Below are positions 23,751 to 31,540 of a stretch of 41,770 nt of DNA, one piece after another. The notes beneath the pieces are model-generated. The model was not told the DNA's origin. It did not search any database and saw only the letters and a program-made list of their open reading frames with translations. Position numbers and translations under genes: made by a program. Within the stretch, counting starts at the first letter, position 1. Every line of letters starts with the position of its first letter. Origin of the DNA: CAZEQK01 sp964514395 (GTDB lineage Bacteria; Bacillota; Bacilli; Tepidibacillales; Tepidibacillaceae); the NCBI GenBank assembly GCA_964514395.1, contig CAZEQK010000027.1, positions 1-41,770 on the forward strand, written 5' to 3'.

Positions 23751-23780
23751 TAAAAAAGGCACAGGATTTTTCCTGTGCCT
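23751..23780 (-). terminator. Terminator-like hairpin facing leftward
   Basis: A perfect 10-bp stem AGGCACAGGA-TTTT-TCCTGTGCCT lies just after the MutS2-like stop. The T-run needed for termination is on the minus strand (six A on the plus strand side), yet no minus-strand gene lies to its right. On the plus strand there is no U-tail. Confidence 0.6.
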
Positions 23781-23993
23781 GAGACTGTTGATAAATCGTC
23801 TAATTTCTCAAAGTCTCCAGTTTGTAGACTTTGTCTAATAAATCATAGCATGTTTTAGAAATGATTGGAATATTCAGGATAATTTTTTTGTGGAGGTGAG
23901 AGTTGAAGGTTCATCGTAGATAGTATATAGTTTAATTTAATGAAGTTTTTTAATGATGATCACCATTCTATTTTTAACGAGGTTGATGAAGTG

Positions 23994-25100
23994 ATGAAGA
24001 AAAGACCAGAAGATACTAGAGTAGTTATTGGTATGTCAGGCGGAGTAGATTCCTCTGTAGCAGCATTGTTATTAAAGGAACAAGGCTATGATGTAATCGG
24101 AATTTTTATGAAGAATTGGGATGATTCTGAGGATAGTGGCTTTTGCTCAGCAGAGGAAGATTATAAGGATGTCCTTCGTGTTGCAGAGCAATTGGACATA
24201 CCTGCTTATACCGTTAATTTTGAAAAGGAATATATGGACAAGGTTTTTACCTATTTCTTGGATGAGTATAAAAAGGGAAGAACTCCAAACCCTGATGTGA
24301 TGTGTAATCGAGAAATTAAATTTGGCGAGTTTTTAGATAAGGCATTAGAGTTAGATGCAGATTATATTGCAACAGGTCATTATGCAAGGGTCGATTATAC
24401 AGATGGGGAGTATCGATTACTTCGTGGAGTAGATAACAATAAGGATCAAACCTATTTTTTAAATGTATTAAATCAATATCAGCTTTCTAAGGCGATGTTT
24501 CCAATTGGGGAATTGACAAAGCCAGAGCTTAGAGAGATTGCATTAAAGCATGGGCTAGCTACAGCAAAGAAAAAGGATAGTACAGGTATCTGCTTTATTG
24601 GTGAAAGAGATTTTCGAGATTTTCTCAGAAAATTCTTGCCTGCACAGCCTGGAGAAATTAAAACATTGGATGGTGAGGTGAAGGGAACCCATCAAGGTTT
24701 AATGTACTACACCCTTGGCCAAAGAAAGGGAATTGGTATAGGTGGGGAAGGAACCGGAGAACCATGGTTTGTGGTTAAAAAGGATATAGTGCATAATACG
24801 CTATATGTTGCACAAGGAGGGAACCACCCTAGTCTATATTCAAAGGGCTTAATGGCGGCTGATGTACATTGGATTAGTGAGAGGAAACCTGAAGCGACTT
24901 TTCGTTGCACTGCAAAATTCCGTTACCGTCAGCCTGATCAGGGTGTTACAATTCATATGAAGGAAAACAATACCTGTGAAGTGATTTTTGATAAGCCACA
25001 AAAGGCGATTACACCAGGCCAAGCTGTTGTTTTTTATCAAGAAGAAATCTGCTTAGGCGGAGGGGTCATCGATGAAGCCTATGCTAATGAAGAAATTTAA
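23994..25100 (+). CDS. mnmA: tRNA 2-thiouridylase MnmA
   Basis: MnmA thiolates the wobble uridine (s2U34) of Lys, Glu and Gln tRNAs using ATP and sulfur relayed from a cysteine desulfurase. From ATG 23994 the protein is 368 residues, close to B. subtilis MnmA, and starts MKKRPEDTRVVIGMSGG. It has the PP-loop SGGVDSS (15-21), catalytic Cys104 in NPDVMCNREIKF and Cys200 in STGICFIGERDF. An in-frame ATG at 23940 would add 18 residues but has no ribosome site. GAGG at 23979-23982 serves the chosen start. No cysteine desulfurase gene is adjacent. Confidence 0.95.
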   Translation: MKKRPEDTRVVIGMSGGVDSSVAALLLKEQGYDVIGIFMKNWDDSEDSGFCSAEEDYKDVLRVAEQLDIPAYTVNFEKEYMDKVFTYFLDEYKKGRTPNPDVMCNREIKFGEFLDKALELDADYIATGHYARVDYTDGEYRLLRGVDNNKDQTYFLNVLNQYQLSKAMFPIGELTKPELREIALKHGLATAKKKDSTGICFIGERDFRDFLRKFLPAQPGEIKTLDGEVKGTHQGLMYYTLGQRKGIGIGGEGTGEPWFVVKKDIVHNTLYVAQGGNHPSLYSKGLMAADVHWISERKPEATFRCTAKFRYRQPDQGVTIHMKENNTCEVIFDKPQKAITPGQAVVFYQEEICLGGGVIDEAYANEEI

Positions 25101-25120
25101 GAATGATTGCTGAATAACTA

Positions 25121-25159
25121 AAAGGGTTGTAAATGAAGTAATCATCATTTACAGCCTTT
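25121..25159 (+). terminator. Probable terminator of mnmA
   Basis: AAAGG-TGTAAATGA pairs with TCATTTACA-CCTTT around a short loop, with a small internal bulge, followed by the T-rich TTTGTTTAT. It ends 9 nt before the ribosome site of the ABC gene. Confidence 0.65.
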
Positions 25160-25178
25160 GTTTATATCGGAGGGTAAG

Positions 25179-26903
25179 ATGATAAAAAAATTCGCAAGCT
25201 ATTATAAACCACATCGTAAGCTATTAATGCTAGATTTGATTAGTGCCTTCCTTATATCTAGTGCTGATCTAATCTATCCAATGGTTACTAGGAACTTTAT
25301 CAATGAAATTATTCCTAATAAGGCAATTGCCACGATTTTTGAATTTGGTGCTTTTCTTCTCATCCTATATTTGGTTCGGATGTTTTTAGAATATATTGTA
25401 GGATACTATGGTCATGTATTGGGTGTGAGAATGGAATATGACATGCGTAGGGATATCTTTAATCATGTCCAAAAGCTTCCTAATGAGTATTTTGATAATA
25501 CAAAAACAGGTCACATTATGTCTCGAATCGTGAATGATTTAATCGATATAACTGAGGTTGCTCACCATGGGCCAGAGGATCTATTTATATCAACCATTAA
25601 AATTTTGGGTGCATTTATTTTATTAATGTACATTAATGTGAAGCTAACCTTGATTATATTCTCCATTATTCCATTTATGTTTCTGTTTATGGTTATCTAT
25701 AATAGAAAACTAAAGGTGGTTTTTAGTAACCTTAGGGAACGGGTAGCAGATATTAATGCTCAGGTAGAAGATAGTATATCTGGTATTAGAGTAGTGAAAT
25801 CCTTTACAAATGAAGGGTACGAGAAGGAGAAGTTTAATCACGGCAATGAAAGGCTAAAGCAGGTTCGAGCTAAAGCTGTTAAGCATATTGGTATTTTTGA
25901 TGCTGGGGTTAATTTCTTTTCAAATCTATCGATTGTTGTCACCCTGATTGCAGGTGGTTATTTTGTAGCCATAGGACAGATCAATATCGGAGATCTCGTT
26001 GCCTATATTATTTATATTAGTCTGTTTTTAGAGCCACTTCGAATATTACTACGCTTCATTGAACAATATCAAAGGGGGATGGCTGGCTTTCGTAGGTTTA
26101 TAGAGGTATTAGCAATAAAGCCAGATATTACAGATAAAGAGCATGCGGTAGAGTTGACCAATGTTGAAGGTAACGTCGCCTTTCGCGATGTGCAATTTAG
26201 CTATAGTAATCATGAGACGGTGCTTACAGGTATTAATTTCAGTGTAAAAAAGGGAGAAACTGTAGCCATTGTTGGACCATCTGGGGTTGGAAAAACGACG
26301 ATAAGTAACCTCATTCCAAGATTCTATGACGTGGATAAGGGACGAATCGAAGTAGATGGCATTGATATAAAGGATGTAACTCTTGCTTCTCTAAGAAAAA
26401 ATATCGGAATTGTTCAACAGGATGTTTTTCTATTTTCAGGCACGATAAAGGAGAATATATTATATGGTAACCCTGATGCTACTACGCAGGAGATCATTCA
26501 TGCAGCTAAATTAGCAAATGCACATGATTTTATTTTACAATTAGAAGATGGTTATGATACTTATATTGGTGAAAGAGGTATAAAGCTATCTGGAGGGCAA
26601 AAACAGCGAATATCAATTGCAAGAATGTTCCTGAAAAAGCCATCGGTTCTAATCTTAGATGAAGCAACCTCTTCCTTGGATAATCGAACAGAAGCGATTA
26701 TTCAGGAGTCGATAGAGAGATTGGCCAAGGATCGTACAACCTTTATCATTGCACATCGATTGAATACGATAAAAAAAGCAGAACGAATCATCGTTTTAAC
26801 GGAAAATGGAATCGAAGAAGAAGGCTCCCACAAGGAGTTGATCGCAAAAAGGGGTAAATATTATCACTTATATCATTCTCAATCCGATTTGTTGATTAGC
26901 TAG
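25179..26903 (+). CDS. ABC exporter half-transporter (ABCB/MsbA type)
   Basis: This 574-residue protein joins a six-helix exporter domain (about 1-310) to an ATPase domain with Walker A GPSGVGKTT (366-374), LSGGQ (470-474), and Walker B LILDEATSS (Asp494/Glu495). The H-loop is in FIIAHRLNTI. It would work as a homodimer, or with a partner gene outside the window, to export lipids, drugs or peptides; the substrate cannot be told. No substrate-peptide or peptidase domain is fused. The ATG at 25179 follows CGGAGGG and is preferred over an in-frame ATG 21 nt upstream. A tandem repeat and a terminator follow. Confidence 0.92.
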   Translation: MIKKFASYYKPHRKLLMLDLISAFLISSADLIYPMVTRNFINEIIPNKAIATIFEFGAFLLILYLVRMFLEYIVGYYGHVLGVRMEYDMRRDIFNHVQKLPNEYFDNTKTGHIMSRIVNDLIDITEVAHHGPEDLFISTIKILGAFILLMYINVKLTLIIFSIIPFMFLFMVIYNRKLKVVFSNLRERVADINAQVEDSISGIRVVKSFTNEGYEKEKFNHGNERLKQVRAKAVKHIGIFDAGVNFFSNLSIVVTLIAGGYFVAIGQINIGDLVAYIIYISLFLEPLRILLRFIEQYQRGMAGFRRFIEVLAIKPDITDKEHAVELTNVEGNVAFRDVQFSYSNHETVLTGINFSVKKGETVAIVGPSGVGKTTISNLIPRFYDVDKGRIEVDGIDIKDVTLASLRKNIGIVQQDVFLFSGTIKENILYGNPDATTQEIIHAAKLANAHDFILQLEDGYDTYIGERGIKLSGGQKQRISIARMFLKKPSVLILDEATSSLDNRTEAIIQESIERLAKDRTTFIIAHRLNTIKKAERIIVLTENGIEEEGSHKELIAKRGKYYHLYHSQSDLLIS

Positions 26904-26928
26904 AGTCAAGGAGGATATAGAGCTAAAA

Positions 26929-26987
26929 AATAAAGAATAAAGAATAAAGAATAAAGAATAAAGAATAAAGAATAAAGAATAAAGAAT
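26929..26987 (+). repeat. Tandem 7-bp repeat, 8 copies
   Basis: The unit AATAAAG is repeated eight times without a mismatch (26929-26984), followed by a partial AAT. It lies between the ABC transporter stop and its terminator. Such a perfect array is likely variable in length between strains. Confidence 0.97.
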
Positions 26988-26993
26988 GCAGAT

Positions 26994-27044
26994 AAAAAAG
27001 ACTGTTTACCAGGAAATTTTCTTTTCCTGATAACAGTCTTTTTT
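26994..27044. terminator. Bidirectional terminator between ABC and cupin genes
   Basis: AAAAAAGACTGTT-CCAGGAAA pairs with TTTCCTG-AACAGTCTTTTTT around a short loop. T-runs are present in both directions, serving the convergent ABC and cupin genes. Confidence 0.95.
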
Positions 27045-27064
27045 AGGCTAAAAGGGAGATTTTT

Positions 27065-27412
27065 TTAATAATCGCCCTCTTCAGGAACGATGCAGATAAA
27101 TTTAAAGTCCTCTTTCCCATTATTAGAAAACTGATGCAATTTACCAGGTGGTACAAAGGCAAATGAGCCTTCCTTTACTTCGTGATCCTTACCATCGATA
27201 TGAAGTGTACCATTACCACTAATAATATAGTTAATATGTGGCCATGGATGACTATGCTTAGGTGCGTAACCACCTTCACTTAGCTCAAATACACGCATTA
27301 CGTAGCCTTCCCAGCCTTCATTAGGTGAGACTAAAACCTTTTTCAATACATTTTTCACTTCCGGGCTCTCTATCTTTTTTCCTTCTAAATCATTAAGATT
27401 TCCAACTATCAA
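27065..27412 (-). CDS. Small cupin-domain protein
   Basis: The 115-residue product is a single cupin_2 barrel. Motif 1 is HSHPWPHINYIISG, with His53, His55 and His59; motif 2 is PPGKLHQFSNN with His93. These would bind one divalent metal. The usual Glu of motif 1 seems replaced by His59. Single-domain cupins of this size range from sugar-epimerase-like and dioxygenase-like enzymes to binding proteins, so no reaction is assigned. The start is TTG with AGAGGGA upstream. It stands alone, convergent with the ABC gene and divergent from glgC. Confidence 0.8.
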   Translation of the reverse strand: MIVGNLNDLEGKKIESPEVKNVLKKVLVSPNEGWEGYVMRVFELSEGGYAPKHSHPWPHINYIISGNGTLHIDGKDHEVKEGSFAFVPPGKLHQFSNNGKEDFKFICIVPEEGDY

Positions 27413-27576
27413 GGCTATCCCTCTTTTCTTTATTGGTTATCTCTATTATATAAAAAAACAGGAGTAAAAAGAATCTTAGCAGTGTATTTCTGAAAAGTGA
27501 TAAGCCAAGAGGTGTTTGCATAAAAATATGGAGATGATTTTTTATATCCTAGCAGACGACTGAAAGGGGACAGCTA

Positions 27577-28701
27577 ATGGCAAATTATGATTGCGTTGCG
27601 ATGATACTTGCAGGTGGTGAAGGGAAAAGGTTAGGGCCTCTTACGACTAAGAATGCAAAGCCTGCCGTCTCATATGGTGGAAAATATCGTATCATTGATT
27701 TTTCCTTAAGTAATTGTACGAATTCAGGTATTGATACGATTGGTGTACTTACACAATACCAACCATTATTACTAAATACTTATATCGGTATTGGTAATCC
27801 ATGGGATCTTGATCATAGGAATGGAGGTGTTACGATTCTACCTCCCTATTCTGAAAAGGGTGGTCTTCGTTGGTATAAAGGTACTGCGAACGCTGTCTAT
27901 CAAAATATTTCTTTTATTGATCAGCACCATCCAGCGTATGTGTTAATCATATCGGGTGATCATATTTATAAAATGAATTATCAAAAAATGCTAGATTACC
28001 ATGTAAAAAAGAGCGCAGATGTAACGATTGCACTAACTGAGGTACCATGGGAGGATGCAAACCGTTTTGGGATTATGAATATAGGGGAGAATTATAGGAT
28101 TACTGGATTTACAGAAAAACCAGATGAACCTAAGAGTAATTTAGCATCAATGGGAATTTATATTTTTAATTGGAATGTATTAAAGCAATATTTAATCAAT
28201 GATGAAGAGAATGACAGATCTAGTCACGACTTTGGCAAGGATTTAATTCCACTCATGCTGAAGAATCAATTGAAAATGATGGCATATCCTTTTACAGGGT
28301 ATTGGAGGGATGTAGGAACAATTGAGAGCTTGTGGCAAGCCAACATGGATCTATTAAAGGAAAATCCAGAGTTAAAGCTACACGAGGAACAGATGAGGAT
28401 ATACTCTGTAAACACGTATCATCCTCCCCAATACATTGGTCCAAATGCAAAAATCAGGCAATCATTGATTAATGAAGGATGTACCGTGTACGGAGAAATA
28501 GAGGATTCGGTATTATTTTATGGTACATGTGTGGGGGAAGGCTCATTGATTAAAAACTCTGTTATTATGCCTAATGTACAAATTGGTTCTAATGTTAAAA
28601 TCTTTAATGCAATAATAAGTGAAGAGGTACATATCTCAGATGGTTGTGAAATAGGAAGCTTAAATGGCGACATTACATTAATTAATCAAAGTAAAGAATA
28701 G
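27577..28701 (+). CDS. glgC: Glucose-1-phosphate adenylyltransferase, catalytic subunit
   Basis: GlgC makes ADP-glucose from ATP and glucose 1-phosphate, the committed step of glycogen synthesis. The 374-residue product has the nucleotide-binding loop AMILAGGEGKRLGPLT, KPAVSYGGKYRIIDF, WYKGTANAV, ISGDHIYKM, the sugar-binding GFTEKPDEP and YWRDVGTIESLW. The C-terminal left-handed beta-helix has hexapeptide repeats. It heads glgC-glgD, with GGGGA upstream of the ATG and 11 nt between the two genes. In Bacillaceae the GlgC/GlgD pair forms a heterotetramer. This gene set is cut off from glgBAP by three other genes. Confidence 0.95.
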   Translation: MANYDCVAMILAGGEGKRLGPLTTKNAKPAVSYGGKYRIIDFSLSNCTNSGIDTIGVLTQYQPLLLNTYIGIGNPWDLDHRNGGVTILPPYSEKGGLRWYKGTANAVYQNISFIDQHHPAYVLIISGDHIYKMNYQKMLDYHVKKSADVTIALTEVPWEDANRFGIMNIGENYRITGFTEKPDEPKSNLASMGIYIFNWNVLKQYLINDEENDRSSHDFGKDLIPLMLKNQLKMMAYPFTGYWRDVGTIESLWQANMDLLKENPELKLHEEQMRIYSVNTYHPPQYIGPNAKIRQSLINEGCTVYGEIEDSVLFYGTCVGEGSLIKNSVIMPNVQIGSNVKIFNAIISEEVHISDGCEIGSLNGDITLINQSKE

Positions 28702-28712
28702 GGGAGGATTTC

Positions 28713-29822
28713 ATGGAAAATGTAATGGGTGTCATTAATCTACTTCATGAACAGGATACGCTTCATGAGCTTACTTACTTTCGTACGATGGCATCAGTAC
28801 CATTTGCAGGTAGATATCGTTTAATTGATTTTGCACTTTCTAACATGGTGAACTCTGGGGTGAAGGATATAGCAGTCCTGCCCTCCTTCAAATATCGTTC
28901 TTTGATGGATCATTTAGGGACTGGGAAGGATTGGGGGTTAGATAGACGAAATGGTGGGTTATTTATCCTTCCACCATCCTATTATCATCAATCAGATGAA
29001 GAGATTGGTGATCTTCAGAATTTCTACCAGCATCTTGATTTTTTTATACGAGGCAGACAAAAATATGTCATGGTGTCTGGCGGAAATGTTGTAGCCAATA
29101 TTGATTATCGTCCTGCCTTTCGTTTTCATCAACAAATGCAAGCCGATGTAACGCTTTTATATAAAGAAGAAAAGAATCAGGTTCCCTTTGATCAATGGAA
29201 GCAGATTGTAACAGATGAAAATCATAGAGTAGTAGCCCTTGATAAGCAAAAAGGCTTTTATTCAGAAAAGAAATACTTAGAGGTAATGATTATTAACAAA
29301 GAGGTATTGTTACAGCTTATCGATCATTGTGCTAACTTTAGAAGGTGTAATCTATTGATTGATGAAATTATTGACAAAATTCATCATTTGAATATCTTTG
29401 CTTTTCCACTAGAGAATGATGTAGCAAAAATAGATACGATATCTAGCTATTATTACCACAGCCTTTCATTATTACAACAAAATAAGTGGAGGGAGCTTTT
29501 TTATCAACCACGTTTTATCTATACGAAGGTTAAAAATGATCCGCCTACTAAATATCAAAAGAATGCTTCTGTGCATCATTCTTTTATAGCAAATGGTTGT
29601 ATTATCGACGGGACTGTTGAAAATAGCATCCTATTTCGTGGTGTAAAGGTTGATAAGGGTGCCTTTATTAAAAATAGTATTGTGATGCAAAAGAGTGAAA
29701 TTGGGAATCACGCGATGATCGCAAATGCAATTCTCGATAAAAGGGTGAAGGTAAGCCCATTAACAAAGCTCCAAGGAGAGGATATGGTACCATTTGTCGC
29801 TGCAAAAAGAACAATACAATAA
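28713..29822 (+). CDS. glgD: ADP-glucose pyrophosphorylase subunit GlgD
   Basis: GlgD is the non-catalytic partner that raises GlgC activity in low-GC Gram-positives. The 369-residue protein aligns with GlgC (VPFAGRYRLIDFALSNMVNSG, LDRRNGG, SGGNVVANIDY). It lacks the GGxGxRL loop and the GDHIY motif is changed to GGNVV, as expected for a non-catalytic subunit. The ribosome site is GGGGAGG. After the stop come a half copy of the dispersed repeat and an unrelated methyltransferase, not the rest of the glycogen operon. Confidence 0.93.
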   Translation: MENVMGVINLLHEQDTLHELTYFRTMASVPFAGRYRLIDFALSNMVNSGVKDIAVLPSFKYRSLMDHLGTGKDWGLDRRNGGLFILPPSYYHQSDEEIGDLQNFYQHLDFFIRGRQKYVMVSGGNVVANIDYRPAFRFHQQMQADVTLLYKEEKNQVPFDQWKQIVTDENHRVVALDKQKGFYSEKKYLEVMIINKEVLLQLIDHCANFRRCNLLIDEIIDKIHHLNIFAFPLENDVAKIDTISSYYYHSLSLLQQNKWRELFYQPRFIYTKVKNDPPTKYQKNASVHHSFIANGCIIDGTVENSILFRGVKVDKGAFIKNSIVMQKSEIGNHAMIANAILDKRVKVSPLTKLQGEDMVPFVAAKRTIQ

Positions 29823-29849
29823 AGAAGACTTGGTTTAGATGGATTTTTT

Positions 29850-29883
29850 GTTGAAGAGGGAGTCTTGTTGAAACCGAAGATAA
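29850..29883 (+). repeat. Dispersed palindromic repeat, right-half copy
   Basis: These 34 bases are identical to positions 25-58 of copy 1: the loop end, AAGAGGGAGT arm and GTTGAAACCGAAGATAA tail. The left arm is missing, so no hairpin can form. The remnant sits between glgD and the methyltransferase gene, directly before the Fur-box-like site. Confidence 0.9.
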
Positions 29884-29886
29884 TGT

Positions 29887-29901
29887 CAATAATGATTATC
29901 C
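29887..29901 (+). promoter_or_regulatory. Fur-box-like operator
   Basis: CAATAATGATTATCC matches 12 of 14 specified positions of the 7-1-7 Fur box TGATAATNATTATCA. It overlaps the -35 region of a possible promoter with -10 TAAAAT at 29919-29924. The next gene is the methyltransferase at 29976. Confidence 0.55.
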
Positions 29902-29975
29902 TTCTTAATGAAATATGGTAAAATGAAATTGGACAATATATCAAATAATGAAACTAGGAGTCATAAGGAGGAAGC

Positions 29976-30860
29976 ATGGAAAAGAGAATAGAGACAGAGA
30001 TATCTAAAACCGCGATGTATACTTGTATGAGTAGAGCGGCCTCATATTTTGAAAAAAATCCATATTATCACTCTGAGGATTACCTTGCACCAGTTATCAT
30101 TCCGAAAAAACTAAATATTCTATTTCGTACTAGATTAATGAGATATATCTTCAGAAAATTCATTAGTCCAAAAGGTATCTATGAATATGTCATTGCTAGA
30201 ACGAAATATATTGATGGAATATTTAATCGGGTAATTGAAAATGGTTTTGATCAAATTATTCTTTTTGGTGCAGGATTTGATTCTAGAGCGATCCGCTTAA
30301 AGAAAGATGTAAGTCATACAAAGGTGTTTGAACTTGATACAATTTATACACAGACTGCTAAGAGAAATCAATTGATGGAGCGGGCAATAAACCTACATAA
30401 GAATTTAATCTTTGTACCAATTGATTTTAATAAGGAGTCAATGGTTAAAAAGCTACATTCGGCTGGATTTATTCAAGGTAAGAAAACCTTGTTTATTATG
30501 GAAGGATTACTGATGTATTTAGATAAAAATGCGGTTGACCTAACTTTTAAGTTTCTGATGGATTATGCTGGAGAAGGTAGTGAAGTTGTATTTGATTTTA
30601 TTCATGCTTCTGTACTGAGGGAAGAGAATCATTACTACGGTGAAAAGCAAATTTATAAAACCGTAAAAAAAGCAAATGAAAAATGGACGTTTGCCTTTGA
30701 AGATACCGAAATTATTAAGTATTTAGATACTTATGGCTGGAAGCTTAAGGAGCAATTAGATGCTTCGGCTTTGGAAGAACGTTTTTTTAAGGATAAAAAG
30801 GATCGGATTATCAGTAGGATTAATGGCACACATGGGATTGTACGGGCTGTGAAAAACTAG
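29976..30860 (+). CDS. LCMT-like SAM-dependent methyltransferase
   Basis: The 294-residue protein belongs to the leucine carboxyl methyltransferase-like class I SAM enzymes. It has the SAM-binding loop IILFGAGFDSRAIRL, the acidic ELDTIYTQTAKR, and the family segment TLFIMEGLLMYLD. The R(T)KYIDG motif is ARTKYIDGIF. Bacterial members methylate small molecules, often in secondary metabolism; the substrate is not known. GGAGG precedes the ATG. It has a Fur-box-like site upstream and sits between the glycogen halves, which suggests insertion into that locus. A terminator shared with the cold-shock gene follows. Confidence 0.88.
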   Translation: MEKRIETEISKTAMYTCMSRAASYFEKNPYYHSEDYLAPVIIPKKLNILFRTRLMRYIFRKFISPKGIYEYVIARTKYIDGIFNRVIENGFDQIILFGAGFDSRAIRLKKDVSHTKVFELDTIYTQTAKRNQLMERAINLHKNLIFVPIDFNKESMVKKLHSAGFIQGKKTLFIMEGLLMYLDKNAVDLTFKFLMDYAGEGSEVVFDFIHASVLREENHYYGEKQIYKTVKKANEKWTFAFEDTEIIKYLDTYGWKLKEQLDASALEERFFKDKKDRIISRINGTHGIVRAVKN

Positions 30861-30870
30861 TATATAGATG

Positions 30871-30910
30871 AAAATTAAAAGAGTGCTAACATTGGTTAGC
30901 ACTCAAATTA
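30871..30910. terminator. Terminator between methyltransferase and cold-shock genes
   Basis: GAGTGCTAAC-ATTG-GTTAGCACTC is a perfect 10-bp stem with A/T-rich runs on both sides. It serves the convergent methyltransferase and csp genes. It carries CIRCE half-sites in the wrong order and spacing. Confidence 0.9.
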
Positions 30911-30938
30911 TTATTACGTATCTATTTTTTTTATAGAA

Positions 30939-31139
30939 TTAAAGTTTAACTACGTTAGCAGCTTGAGGTCCGCGGTTTCCTTCAACAACTTCGAAGCTAA
31001 CACTTTGACCTTCTTCTAATGTTTTAAAGCCATCGCCTTGGATTGCGGAGTAATGTACGAATACGTCATTTTCTCCCTCTATTTCAATAAAGCCAAAGCC
31101 CTTTTCAGAATTAAACCATTTTACTTTACCGTTTTTCAT
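30939..31139 (-). CDS. Cold-shock protein (CspA/CspB family)
   Basis: This 66-residue single cold-shock domain binds single-stranded RNA or DNA and acts as an RNA chaperone. RNP1 is KGFGFIEI and RNP2 VFVHYSAI. The sequence begins MKNGKVKWFNSEKGFG, the typical Csp start. AGGAGG lies 7 nt upstream of the ATG. A plausible long leader occupies the 400 bases upstream. Paralogues usually exist in the genome; which one this is cannot be told. Confidence 0.97.
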   Translation of the reverse strand: MKNGKVKWFNSEKGFGFIEIEGENDVFVHYSAIQGDGFKTLEEGQSVSFEVVEGNRGPQAANVVKL

Positions 31140-31540
31140 GTAAATGCCTCCTAAAAAATTACACCATACGTGTACTGTATTATTACCATTTATGTAAATA
31201 CTTTATGATATTGCTATCTCCTTCTTCAATGCTTAGTCAAATAAAAAAGAAGAAAGAGTAATGCAGCTCCTTCTTCTAATACGTATCTATATAGACATCA
31301 AAAGATTGTACTTTTATAGCTATATTTCTGAACTGATTATCCCTGTAAAAAAGAAGAGCTTTTGAATAAATATCAATCAATAAAATATATACACTTTAAT
31401 GGTTTTTATATTATATTAAATAAATTTCCAGATGTCAAACAAATTTATGTTTTTTAATAAAAAAATTTGCATTAGGAATATTAAACGTTAAAATGAATGA
31501 GTAGGATTTTTTATAGGATAGGAGTTGAACAGAATTTACC
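31140..31540. other. Intergenic region between csp and rlmL
   Basis: This 401-base divergent region is very AT-rich. It should carry the csp leader on the minus strand and the rlmL promoter on the plus strand. A weak hairpin AAGAAGAAAGAG / CTCCTTCTTC lies near 31247-31280. AGGAG at 31520-31524 is 16 nt from the rlmL ATG; a nine-codon TTG-initiated frame starts at 31525 and overlaps that ATG. No gene or RNA family is recognised. Confidence 0.5.

Noticed and set aside
30881..30904. CIRCE-like half-sites GAGTGCTAA and TTAGCACTC next to the csp gene
   Set aside because: CIRCE is TTAGCACTC-N9-GAGTGCTAA. Here the arms are in the opposite order with a 6-nt centre, at the 3' ends of convergent genes, so it is a terminator.
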